From Carya illinoinensis (Eukaryota > Streptophyta > Magnoliopsida > Fagales > Juglandaceae): a stretch of DNA of 64,000 bases. This document shows positions 22,590 through 33,703 of this stretch, in pieces. The number at the start of each line of letters is the position of its first letter. The first letter of the stretch is position 1. Under the pieces are notes generated by a model. That model saw only the letters and a program-made list of their open reading frames with translations, was not told the DNA's origin and did no database searches. The translations under genes were made by a program, and so were the position numbers. The stretch spans positions 2,914,001-2,978,000 of the forward strand of contig NC_056752.1 in NCBI RefSeq assembly GCF_018687715.1, in the 5' to 3' direction.

Positions 22590-25155
22590 GAGTGTGCTCA
22601 GAAGTGTACAATATTGATCAAGTCCAAACAGTGTTGGAACTTGATCCCTGTGACGACTTTCGTCAACATATTTGTTGGATTATCTTCAGTGCCAATTTTT
22701 TGAAGTTTGATGTCCTATTATTCTAATATTTCACGTATAAAGTGAAATCCGACATCTATGTATTTTGTTCGAGAGTGATATACTTGATTCTTGGCCAAAT
22801 GAATTGCACTTTGACTGTCACAGTAAACGGTAACCTCTTGCTGCTTAAAGCCCAAATCTGTTACCAATCCCTGCAACCAAATAGCTTCTTTCACAGTTTG
22901 TGTTACAACCATGTATTCAGCCTCAATGGATGATAGTGAAATTTTTTACTACAAAGTTGATCGCCAACTAACTGGTCCTCCAGCCATAGTGAACACATAT
23001 CCAGTTGTCGATCAGCATTTGTCAAGATCACCTGCATAGTCTGAGTCAACATATCAGTTACTAGACTATCTTCACTCTTCTCGAACTTCAAACTAATATC
23101 TATGTTCCTTAAAATATACCGTAGAATCCACTTAGCCGCATGTCAATGAGTCTTTCCAGGATTATGCATATAACGATTAACTAAGCTAACGGCCTGGGAG
23201 ATATCAGGTTGTGTATACACCATGGCATACATAAAGCTTCCAACAATACTTGTATATGGGACATTCCTCATGTAGTTCTGCTCTTCATCACTTTTAGGAG
23301 ACTGCAATGCACTGAACATGAAATATGGGGCCATAGGAGTACTCATCGGCTTCGTCTTCAGAGTCAATGTTGAAGCGTTGTAGTATTCTCTTCAGATACT
23401 GCTTCTGAGAAAAGTGAATTGTACCTTTCACCCTATCTCTGCTAATCTCCATCCCCAATATTCTTTGTGCTTCTCCCAGATCTTTCATTTCAAACTCATG
23501 ACTTAACTGAGTTTTTAAGCGATTTATCTCCCCCTTGCTTTTATTTGCAATTAACATATCATCTACATATAAAAGTAAATAAATGAAAGATCTATTTGCA
23601 AGTTTTCTTAAATACACATAGTGATCGTATTGGCAACGAGTGTATTTTAGATCCATCATAAAGCGGTCAAACCACTTATACCATTGCCGAGGTGACTGCT
23701 TCAAGCCAAAGAGTGACTTCTTCAGACTGCATACCCAATTTTCTTTTTTAGCTTCTTTAAAATCTTCTGGTTGAGACAGATAAATCTCCTCTTCCAGATC
23801 ACCAGGTAAGAAAGTTGTCTTTACATCAAGCTATGCTAACTCAAGATCATATTGTGCAACCAAAGCTAGAAATATTTGAATGGGTGAATACTTCACAACC
23901 AGAGAGAATATTTCACTGTAGTCAATTCCCTCTGTCTGAGCATAGCCCTTGGCTACCAACCTAGCTTTGTACTATACTCTATTTTTAGCAACTTGATCAT
24001 CTTTCTGATTGAAGATCCACTTACAGCCAATTGTCTTCTTTCCTTTTGGAAGCGGCACAAGCTCCCAAGTCTGGTTTTGGTGAAGAGACTGCATCTCTTC
24101 ATTCATCGCCTTTGTCCATTTAACTTGTTCACTGAACTGTATGGCTTCTCTATAAGTGGTTGGGATCTCACCCCCTTTAACTGGTAATGCATATGTCAAA
24201 TAGTCTGCAAAACGTGTCGGTACATGTTTCTCTCATCTTGGTCTATTGGTTGCTATTGATTCGGGTTGACATGGAGGTATTGTGACTGGACTATGAACCT
24301 TATCTTGTCCATGTTTTCCCGAATTCTTTGAAGTAATAAACTTCACATTCTACGAATCATCTGATGTTTCGCCATCATTGTGGCTTTCATTGAAATCTTT
24401 ATGCTTATGTGACTTAAGCATCTCAGATTCGCTGAACGTACGTAACATCTCTACTAATGATTACCTTTTTAGACTCTATGCATCAGAGTCTATATCCTTT
24501 TACACCAGTACTAAAACCTAAAAATTTTGCTTTCCTGGCTCTAGGATCAAGTTTACTTTCTTTAGTATGATAGTAAGCAGGACATCTGAAAACGTGTAAA
24601 GAGTCATAATCAGTAGCATGCGTACCTCTCCACATTTCAGTTGGTGTCTTCTCGTCATTGGCAGCTACAGGTAGTCGGTTGATGAGGTGGTAGGCATATG
24701 TCACAGCTTCAGCCCAAAATTGTTTACTGAATCCAGCATCCAGTAACATACATTGCACTTTCTCTAGTAAAGTACGATTCATCCATTCTGCAACACCGTT
24801 CTGTTGCGGTGTACCTCGTACTGTGAAGTGTCTGAAAATTCCCTCTCTCCGGCATACTTCCATGAAGGGGTCTAAAGTGTACTCACCTTCATTATCAGAT
24901 CTAAGTCGCTTGATCTTTCTACCGGTTTGAGTCTCCATCATTTTCTTCCAATCAAGGAAGATTTTTAGCACTTCATCTTTATTCTTCATCATAGACACCC
25001 ACACACTACGAGATTAATCAGCTACAAAAGTTACAAACCAATGCTTACCTCCCAAAGATGCATTTTGGGTAGGTCCCCAAATATCAGAGTGTACATAGTC
25101 AAGTATCCCCTGTGTATTATGTACAGCGGTTCCAAACTTGATCCGCCTCTGCTTC
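22590..25155 (-). pseudogene. Copia-2 pol: integrase core, reverse transcriptase, RNase H (broken)
   Basis: The integrase core spans 25,155-24,483: HSDIWGP, a stop after VTFVAD, RSDNEGEY and NGVAEWMNRTL. All three acidic catalytic residues are present, although the usual Arg after the Glu is Trp. Reverse transcriptase pieces lie at 24,199-23,972, around 23,900-23,700, and at 23,704-23,294 with the catalytic box LLLYVDDMLIAN. RNase H follows at 23,091-22,718 (CDSQSAIHLAKN). Many in-frame stops and shifts break the frame. The first residues of the frame 25,220-25,014 come from the nested LTR and are not part of the element. Confidence 0.86.
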
Positions 25156-27122
25156 TGTGACGCCCCCAAATCCCCATGCACGGACACGGGAAAATCGAGA
25201 CGTCCGGATGATGACATCACGGGTCATCATCCTATCGACGAGTGTCAAGTGTGTGTAAAAGCAACAAATGTGCGAAAAGAAATACGCAGCGCATAACGAA
25301 AGTCATGACTAAGTACTAGAATTTTTCTTGTTTAATACAAAGCTGTTCAAAACATACATAAATAAATATTACAAAACACAAATATAGATTTAAACCAAAT
25401 ACAAAACATAAACTTCAGCAACCCGGCGGAGCCGCATCCTCGAGCTCAGCCTCCTCCTCATCCTCGATCTCTGCACCAAAATCTACGGTACCAAAAATGG
25501 TGTCGCAGATAAGTAAAATCCAAACACCACCAGATAAAAATATATAGAACTCAAACAATATGCATGAAAGGATGCCAATGCACAAAACCCATAAAATCAT
25601 ATTTTTCCACGCACGCCAAAAGTCTCATTTGGCCCAAAAACATAACCTTTCCAAAGATCATGCCAAAAGTCACATTTGGCCCATATCAAACTCAAACCGT
25701 TAACCAATTAATCCGTATGCACCATGACCTCCCCTAGGGGTCATCCGCACACCCTGGCTCCAGTGCCACACTGCAGGTAATGACCACGCATGTGACACCT
25801 AAACGAGTGATGCCCAGTTCCATGCCCGGCACGTTCGTAGCCAAGCATCCTCTAGCCCCCACTCCCATCGTCCTCCAACGACAACTCAGGGGACGTCACT
25901 TAGTTTATTACGCTCCCGAGTGACCAGAGGAGCTCCACCGGAATAATACCCCATCTCAGCTTGGGGTCGTGATACACACACACCTGAAAATCCACTTACG
26001 CCAATAAAACAGGATTTTCTCAAATTAAATAAAATGCACGCGCATGCACCATGTAAATGAAATTTCAATGCACAAAACGATCAACCAACCATAAATCAAT
26101 AAAACAAGCAACTCCGTCCTCTATCCATCCGACCCCCAAACTCCTCGAACTCAGTCCGGAATCAGCCAACCAACAACAAATAATTATTGAAAGAGAAAAA
26201 TATATTTAAATCTAAAAGTAGAGTTTGAAAAATACTTACAGCGCCATATGGTATTTTTAGAAAGCTCGCGGCGTTGCAAACGGCGGAAGGAAATCAACGT
26301 AACAGTGAAATTTCACTGTGGCCGTGAGTTGTAAAATATGCACTTTTGAACGGGGACAAACCAAGGCTCGGGATTGATAGGGAAGGGTCTAAGGATATTT
26401 ATGAAGCTAAGGAAAGTGGAGTTTGGCCATGGGTGGAGGCGAAAACGGCGGAGGAAGGGCTTAAACGCCCAAAACGGAAACTAGCTCGTGGGAGCTGTTC
26501 CGGTGACTGTTAGAGGCCAGAAATGGGTGGGTTAGGACAGCAAGGAGTCGGTGATGAAGTGGTGAAGAGGTGGTGGTCGGAGGTGGTGCGACGGCGGCAG
26601 ATCGGAGCAAAAACCGTGTGGCTTGATGGGCTTTTTCCGGCTAAACGGCGGCACGGTTGGGGATGAAACTTGGTGGAGTGGTTCATCGGAGGGAGGGGAA
26701 GAAAATGGTAGGGGTGGTGTGGCTCATGGCACCGGCGAGCGGCGGCCCTGGGTGGCTGGCTGAAACGGCGTGAGGGAGAGGAGAGAGAGAGAGAGTGTGC
26801 AGGAGAGAGAACTGAGGAGGGGAAAAAAGAAAGAAAAAAAAGAAATAAAAAGGAAAAAGAAGAAAAAAGAGAAAGAAGAAAAAAAAAAGAGAAAAAGAAA
26901 AGATGAGGGGAAAGAAATGAGGTCCAGTCCTCACTCCGGAAACCAAAACAGATCCGCCGAAAACGACATTAAAAAACCGTAAAACGACTAAATAAATAAA
27001 ACACTACATCAAATAAATTAAAAACCAATTAAAATACATTAATTTAAAATAAATAAACCAATATATTAATTAAATTGAAAACAACCCTTCAATGAAAATA
27101 CACGTAAAAGCAGGTCATCACA
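25156..27122 (-). mobile_element. Solo Gypsy LTR nested in Copia-2
   Basis: A 1,967-base insert beginning TGTGACGCCCCC and ending in ATCACA, flanked by perfect 5-base target copies GCTTC (25,151-25,155 and 27,123-27,127). It is homologous over its length to the LTRs of the Gypsy element at 41,570-49,598: it shares TGACCTCCCCTAGGGGTCAT, GACGTCACT, AGCTTGGGGTCG, and the purine-rich tract near the end. It splits the N-terminal zinc-binding part of the Copia-2 integrase. The internal Gypsy domain was lost by LTR-LTR recombination. Confidence 0.92.
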
Positions 27123-28330
27123 GCTTCCCCAATACATAGTGCTCACAGAAAGACAGTTTACCTGTCTTGGCACCTTTAAGTAAGCCTTGCTTCACTAGTA
27201 TTTGCAAAAAATTTTCTCCTGCATGTCCCATACACATATGCTAAAGACTGGTGATGTCAGCATCAGTGTCATCTAGCTTCTCACAGCATGTGGAAGCTCT
27301 TCTATCAACAGTACTTCCTTGCAAGAAGTACAAGTTTCCTCACCTCAAACCCTTCATTGCCACCTGAACTTCCATTAGTACTTTGAGAGTTCCGTCTTCA
27401 ATGGTGATTCTGAATCCCTTTCAATCTAGAGATCCCTGTGAGGTGAGATTCTTCCACAAGTCTGAAACGTACCAAACTTCTATCAGAGTCCTGACGCTAC
27501 CATTGTGCAAATTTAACCGAATGCTATCTATTCCCTGAGTCTTACAGGCACTGTCATTGCCCATAAGTACTGTTCCATCCTCAATCTTTGTGAAGTCAGT
27601 AAACTAGTCCCGATTGGGACACATGTGATGTGGCTTCAGTTTTTGATTGAAAACCTTTCTTCTTTCCGGGATACCTCGACTGTGGTCTCCCTCTTACTGT
27701 TAACGCTCCACTTGATGTATCTAGTTGTACCTGCTTATCTTTTCTGTTGTACTCATTGCTAATTAAAGAACTAGATACATCGTCAAAACTAATCTTTTCC
27801 TTCTCATACAGTAGAGTAGTAATTAAATGCTCATATGTATCAGACAAGACATTTAACAAAAGTAAAACTTTATCTTCATCTTGGATTTCAACATCCAAGT
27901 TTAACAAATCAGTAAGAATTTGATTATACTTATTCATATGTTCAGACATGGAAATACCTTCACGAAATTGGAATCTAAAGAGGTTTTTCTTCAAGTGTAA
28001 ACGGCTCTCAATGCTCTTCTTCATGAACTTATCCTCCAATTTCTACCAAAGTTCTCTAGCATTTGTCTCTCTCATAACAAAATACTTCTGTTCTTTGGTC
28101 AGGCATAACCGGTCAGTCATATCATCTGGTCTTTCATCCAACGCAATATCCAACTCTTGTTGGATCAAAACGTGCATGACTTCACACTGCCACATGCCGA
28201 AGTTGTTTGTTCCATTAAACTTCTCAACTTCAAACTTGACATTTCACACTGTGAACCGACACCCAGAGCTACTGACATTTTCAGAGCTCCTATCTCTTCC
28301 AGATCTTTCTATTTGAATTTAGAAAATTTA
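27123..28330 (-). pseudogene. Copia-2 gag and start of pol (broken)
   Basis: The frame 28,039-27,596 is a Copia Gag (UBN2-like: SEHMNKYNQILTDLLNLD, then SDTYEHLITTLLYEK). Gag sequence continues upstream past a stop to about 28,330. Downstream, 27,590-27,123 contains protease and the beginning of the integrase N-terminal domain (CEHYVLGK). The nested solo LTR then interrupts the frame. Confidence 0.78.
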
Positions 28331-28789
28331 TAAATTTTTTTTAAAATTCTAACCATATAGATGAGTCCGGAATGATCCAAATAGTTGGAAAGCACTATTT
28401 GATCGTTGAAATCAGATTCCAAATGGCTTAGATCAAGCCCAAAATGGATCTAGAAAATGAACGGTCCTAATCACTGGCGCGTGAGATACACGAGTTGCAA
28501 AAGTGCAACTGGGGGCACGTGGGCGCGTGGAAGACACGCGCAGATTTCTTCTAGGGCGCGTGGGAGTGCGTGCGAGTGGTGGCATGTGGGAGTGTGCGGT
28601 TCAGTCGTCTTCAACCTCCAAATGTGTGTCTCGCACGTGGGTCCACACTCCGATCTTCTATCGGCGCGTGCGGGCTCCTTCGACCTTCATTTTTTATTCT
28701 GTTTGTGGCAACAGATTCATCTTGATGCGAGGAACACCCTGGAGTTGTCAAAAGTTGATTTCGATCAACTTGATTTTTGGACAGCGTGA

Positions 28790-28807
28790 ACCAAAGCTAT
28801 AACACCA
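28790..28807 (-). other. Primer binding site of Copia-2
   Basis: On the minus strand, just inside the 5' LTR, TGGTGTTATAGCTTTGGT corresponds to the plant iMet primer site TGGTATCAGAGC with changes. Confidence 0.7.
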
Positions 28808-28809
28808 AT

Positions 28810-29158
28810 TGTTGTGCCTCTGCCTTGTCCAAAATCACACAATATGATATTTAAGTGGTTCAGCAAATTGCCTACGTCCACTGGAGCCTCTTTTACTGAA
28901 TTTGTATGAGATTACAAAAGTCAACAAATTCTCTCTCACATCCTCTCTTTCTCTTTGTTTTCCTCTACCCTATTTTTTACACAACCGAGCTCTCCCTTTT
29001 ATAGGAGAGAGCACCTACGATTCCGGACTAAGGGAATTCGGTGCAACAATTTGTTGTAGAGATTTGGGTGGTGCCTAATACAACAAAATAGAAAATGGTG
29101 CTGTGCGGGATGGTGCTGAGCAAGTGGACTGGTTTCACACTTAGGGTGGTTTTCAACA
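28810..29158 (-). repeat. 5' LTR of Copia-2
   Basis: 349 bases paired with 22,118-22,464. It starts TGTTGTGCCTC and ends TTTCAACA, with the right target copy ATGTT following. Confidence 0.9.
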
Positions 29159-29163
29159 ATGTT

Positions 29164-30914
29164 AATCTAAGCTCCAATGGGGAGATATTCTCTGTTAAGG
29201 ATAGAAGGAAAAATATTTCTTCCATTGTACAGAATCTGGATAGGGTATACAATTTGGATTGGTTAAGTAGTGCTTCCAGAAATCAATTCACTGTAAAAGT
29301 GGGCTTCAAGTGGATGCTTAATTATGTATTAATGTGTTTGAATTTGTGTTGATAAATGCTTCTCTTTTATCAAGTTCTCTAATAAGGCACAATTAGCAAA
29401 ATTTTGTGGCGCTTGACCATTGATTCAAATGTTAAACCATGAGAATGAATCGCTCCACCCTTTACCAGTTACAACTCATGGGTAAGTGGAAGTATTCTCA
29501 TTGGTCCAATTGTGAGAACAGCCGCTGGGTTACTCATGTCAAATTAATTTGTCAATTTATTAAGCATTTCAATTTCAGTGGATGATGTCTTCTCTACTTT
29601 TAATGAACTGTTATCAACAATTTCTCTCCAATGAGTGATGTGTTGCTTTTATTTCTATTTATACACTTGACCATTAGGTAATAGGATAGATATTCTACTT
29701 CTCCCCAAGACTTTCCATGCCAAACTCATTTCTTATCTTAATACTTTAGCTTAACTATGTATGTGCCCTAAAGATTGCAATCATGTAACTGTCTGATTAG
29801 GTCTATCTCTGGGATGCTAATAGTCCAATATAGCATTATCTGTAGCAACTTCTGTCCACTAAACTGCTCCGTTTAGTGCCTAGTTTATAGCCTAGGGGCA
29901 TTGTTAGCAACAAATTTTTCAAGTCTCTGACAACTTATATGGGTTTCAATTGGTTACAGCAAGGTCGGATTTTTGCATATCACTTGTATTTAAGGGAACA
30001 GATTATTTGGTCATGATTTCTTTGTAAATATTTTGTGAAGGCCATGTATTTAAATAATTGAATGCTTCTAGTATTATGAAGTAGAATTCTTGCATCTATT
30101 ATGTTCACACAACCTTCTATGGTTTTTTGCTATTGACTTGTATAGGTAGAGATTTAGTTGGGAGGCGGTAGAGTGGTTTTTCTACTCTTCAGTTTCGGAG
30201 ATTTCTCTTTTAGCAATTTGCTAGATCTCTAATGCGCCGTTTTTTAGCCATATCTAGCAACATATGCAAGGTTTTAGAGAACAATTGGAAGCTGTGTAAA
30301 CTTCATATGAGGTTTTTCTTGAAAAGAACTATTAACATTGGACATGTACATGGCAAGAAAGAAAAAGTGAAGCAACTCTAATGGGGCTAGTAATTTGGTG
30401 GTAGTGCCCTACAACGCACAAAGAGATGACAAAAATATCTTTACTTATTTTTTTCCCTGCAAGAGGTTTTTTTTCGTAGTTTAATCATTCATGTAGTGTC
30501 TTACAAATCATAATGGGAAGATTCAAATATCTTTACACCTTTAAGCTGTATGTTTGTGCAAGTCCATACTTAATTTTGGAAAAACGATTACCATCATGTA
30601 AATTTAAGCATTCTATCAATATATTTGTGTCCATATATATGCGTTCACAGGAACATATATTTTGTGTCCATATGAACGCATAATATCAAGTTTTTGTGTC
30701 TTTTTTTAGTTGTGACTGGTGGAAGTGCCAATATATCATGATCCTATACATTTTTTACATGCTCTTGTCACTTAACATTCCCACTATAACCCGCTTCTCC
30801 CCCCGCCCCCTTCTTTTTTTCTCCCCTCCCACACAATTTATCTCAATCATCTGAGATAGTGTAAACATCTCTGCAGTGTGCCTCTTCTTGGTGGTCCTTA
30901 TTCTCCATGTTTCT
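29164..30914. other. No gene seen
   Basis: AT-rich sequence without recognisable coding family. Short fragments could be old retroelement debris, but I cannot assign them. Confidence 0.4.
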
Positions 30915-31106
30915 TGCAGAAACTAGACAATGTTCAAGAGTTTCTAAAGCTTCCAAAGATGGAATTGACAACCGGCAAATCAAAATACACAAGGGGCCCT
31001 TGTCGGATCACATTAGGAACTGGGAGGACGTTAACAAGACACTTACTGGAACAGCTTATGAGAGTTTTCTCCGTTCAGAGTATTAAACAAAATCTACCAA
31101 ACACTC
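30915..31106 (+). pseudogene. Last-exon remnant, possibly sulfotransferase-like P-loop protein
   Basis: After a TTTCTTGCAG-type acceptor, the frame reads KLDNVQEFLKLPKMELT. After a shift to the next frame it continues as RQIKIHKGPLSDHIRNWEDV and ends GTAYESFLRSEY at a stop (31,104-31,106). The pattern LSDHI-NW-DV--TL-GT-YE-FL recalls the C-terminus of plant P-loop/sulfotransferase-type proteins, recognised from memory only. The mid-exon frameshift indicates a pseudogene or a captured fragment; the rest of the gene was not seen. Confidence 0.45.
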
Positions 31107-31744
31107 TGACCGGTGTATATACCAAATTAACCTATTCTTAGAAATGGAAGTTGACCAGATACCGGCCTCTTGAAAATTTTTGGCTTAGGCTTTTTTATGG
31201 TTTTTTCTTCCCAATTAGTCAACAATCTATTGATGAGCCTTTTTTACTTAATGGTTTTTTCTTCCCAAAGCCTCAATCAACAATCCGTTGATGAGCCTTT
31301 TCCTTCATTTTCTTGCTAGTAAAATAGACATCATGTATATGTAGCCAATCAATGTGATACAAATCAGCGTTGTTTTAAGCACAAATAACTCTGGGTTTTA
31401 TGGCTTGTACTACGTGTGCTCTCTCAGTTTAAAAACATGGAAGAGTAGAGTAAGAAAGATTTGGCGAGGTCTTGATTGTAAGAATACAAGGGTTGTAAAT
31501 ACTGTTGATGTAGGCAATATTATTGGTTGAACCACGTAAAATACTCATGTTCATCTTGCTTGTTGACTTGATTTGCTTTGTTCTTTACTTTGTAGCACTT
31601 CAGACTATTGTAGACCATATCAATTTAGAAACCTACAACTTTTCAGTAATTCCTGACTAAAGAGGAGTTTATGATAGTTATGCATCAAATTTTAGTTCTA
31701 TTCTTGCAAAGATGAAGAGTAGTGTAATTGCTGCCTAGAAGAAG

Positions 31745-32727
31745 AAACATTTATGATTCCTTTGCCAGCGATTCAAAAATCCCTGGCATATTAAATGGCA
31801 GCGATTTCTAAATCGCTAGCAAATCAATTTAAGAACGAGGATGTCATTGCCAGCGATTCAAAAATCGCTGCCATTTAATATGCCAGCAATTTTTAATTTG
31901 CTGGCAATGACATTCTCGTTCTCAAATTGATTTGCCAGCGATTTCGAAATCGCTGCCATTTAATATGCCAACGATTTTTGAATCGCTGGTAAATAAATTC
32001 TGGTTCTCAAATTCATTTGGCAACGAAACTAAAATCGCTGCCATTTTATATAACAGTGATTTTTGAATCGCTGCCAAAGTGAAATTTGGTTTTGATTTCC
32101 TTTGCCAGCGTTTCAGAAATCGCTGTGATTTTGTATCCCAACGATTTCTGAAATGCTGGCAAAGGAATTTCTTTTTGAAATTCATTTGCCAGCGTTTCAG
32201 AAATCGCTGCTATTTTATTTGGAAGCAGTTCAGGAATCACTGGCACACAAAATGACAGCGATTTCTAAAACGCTGGCATTTGATTTTCGATTATTAAATT
32301 CCTTTGCCAGCATTTTGTAAATCACTGCCAGTTTGTGTGCCAGCGATTCCTTAATCGCTATCAATGGAATTTAATAACCGAAAATTGTTTGCCAGCGATT
32401 CAAAAATCGCTGGTATAGAAAATGGAAGCGATTTCTAAAACGTTGGCATTTGATTTTTGGTTATTAAATTCTTTTGCCAGCGATTTCTAAAACGTTGGCA
32501 AATGGTGTTATGTTTTTGAATTCCTATGCCAGCGATTCCAAAATTGCTGGCAAATACACAATTTTTGGCAGCGATTTATATTTTACACCACAGTATATTG
32601 GAAATGCCTAAATAGTACTGGCAATTGGCTAGCGAGTCTATAATCGCTGGCATATATAGTTGGCGGGGATTTTTCTAGTTTTGCCGAGGATTAAAAATCG
32701 CCAGGAAAAGTCCAATTTGTTGTAGTA
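31745..32727 (-). mobile_element. CACTA terminal region with AGCGATT palindromes
   Basis: About 1 kb packed with some twenty units of the type GCCAGCGATTTCTAAATCGC in alternating orientation, spaced at roughly 40-60 bases. The tract ends TTGTTGTAGTA at 32,727, i.e. TACTACAACAA read inward on the minus strand, a CACTACAA terminus with one change. It abuts ATA and then the CEP-B 3' flank. The opposite end of what seems to be the same insertion is at 53,941. Confidence 0.8.
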
Positions 32728-32883
32728 TATGGACACTTGTCCAAAGTTACAAAATAATTAAATAGAGCGGAAACTATAAAAATACAGGTTTTTGTTTTTT
32801 AGACAAGAAATAGGAAGAAAATTCAACCCTAGCTAGCTACAATCTTAAATCCTTTAATGTCAAATTGAAGCATAATACCATTA

Positions 32884-33372
32884 TTAATGATACATATAAA
32901 CACAGATAATGAAGTCATTTCCTCCACATGCAATGATCAATGAGAACATATATATATATATATGCATGCAACATATATACATACAAGAAGACTTAGAAAT
33001 TGGCCTAGTGATGAATGGAATGCAGGCACTAGGGCTGTGACCTGGAGCTGTTGGCCTGAAGTCATTGGTCATGGCATGAGCTGAAGGCAGCGGGGTAGGC
33101 GCCACACCTTCGCCAGTTGGTGCTGTAGGTAGAGATAGTACTACGGCTTCCTGAGCAATTGCATCGCTCGTGGTCATGTCATGATTATCACGGAACTTAC
33201 CTTCGTGCTTATTAGTTTCCTTTTCATGGATTTTATTATGAGTTTGGAGCGTTTGAAACTCGTTATTCTTCCCTACAAGCAAACGCCTTCCGTCAATGAA
33301 CTGATTTTCTTGGGAGAAAATCAAAACAAAGAAATGACAGGCGGAGATTAATAAAATTTTGTTCTGGGCCAT
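32884..33372 (-). pseudogene. CEP precursor with frameshifted hormone domain, CEP-B
   Basis: Paralogue of CEP-A: same start MAQNKILLISACHFFVLIF, same signal peptide and the same middle with scattered replacements. The CEP domain starts DFRPTAPGHSP but then reads SACIPF in place of GAGH. A one-base loss near 33,022-33,025 (CCTGCATT against CCGGGCATT in CEP-A) plus a Gly-to-Ser change shift the frame. Translation then runs on for a 38-40 residue tail to a stop at 32,884, giving 162 residues against 122. The last four hormone residues, normally G-x-GH, are gone, so a normal CEP is not expected. The promoter TATAAATA and the start context are kept. Confidence 0.9.
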
Positions 33373-33569
33373 GGATAGGGCTGAGAGATTGAAAGACAAC
33401 TGATTATATGAGGAGAGAGTGAGAGAGACCGGGATCAACCATATCAGTTAATTAAGCAAGCAAGTAGTTGCTTATAGACTAGAGTTATATTTGCTAAGCA
33501 AGTAAGTTTCCAAGAAACTTAAATGAATCACCTCAGAATATGAATTGCCTGAAGCCTTAGCTCTGGCAA

Positions 33570-33577
33570 TATTTATA
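33570..33577 (-). promoter_or_regulatory. TATA box of CEP-B
   Basis: TATAAATA on the minus strand, 205 bases before the CEP-B ATG, exactly the spacing seen in CEP-A. Confidence 0.6.
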
Positions 33578-33703
33578 ATGTTCACGGGAGAGATCTAGAG
33601 ATAATGGAGCAAGTGGAACCATGTGCAAACACAACAAAAGTATTTTAGCTATTAAAATCATTTCATAAATATAAATTTATAAATTGAAGTCACTTAATGT
33701 ATT

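Larger units (their letters stand above)
22118..29158 (-). mobile_element. Copia-2: Ty1/Copia LTR retrotransposon with nested solo LTR
   Basis: A 7-kb minus-strand element. LTRs start TGTTG and end CAACA/CAATA, flanked by perfect target copies ATGTT at 22,113-22,117 and 29,159-29,163. It has an iMet-like primer site next to the right LTR, a C-rich strand (polypurine tract) next to the left LTR, and gag, integrase, reverse transcriptase and RNase H in Copia order. About 2 kb in the middle (25,156-27,122) is a foreign solo LTR. It is broken by stops. Confidence 0.93.
32728..33703 (-). repeat. CEP-containing duplicated segment, copy B (inverted)
   Basis: Reverse-complement match to 4,070-5,043. 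On the CEP 3' side homology ends exactly at GTCCATA, where the CACTA terminus begins. On the 5' side it fades at about 33,703. Confidence 0.87.

Noticed and set aside
25014..25220. 68-residue frame with a natural-looking start
   Set aside because: Chimera: its first part is nested LTR sequence and its second part is Copia-2 integrase.
26683..26982. Frames of 87 and 70 residues rich in Phe/Ser or Lys/Glu
   Set aside because: They are translations of the purine/pyrimidine-rich tract in the solo Gypsy LTR, not genes.
28457..28802. Frames of 99-110 residues
   Set aside because: Equivalent GC-rich leader of Copia-2, no protein family.
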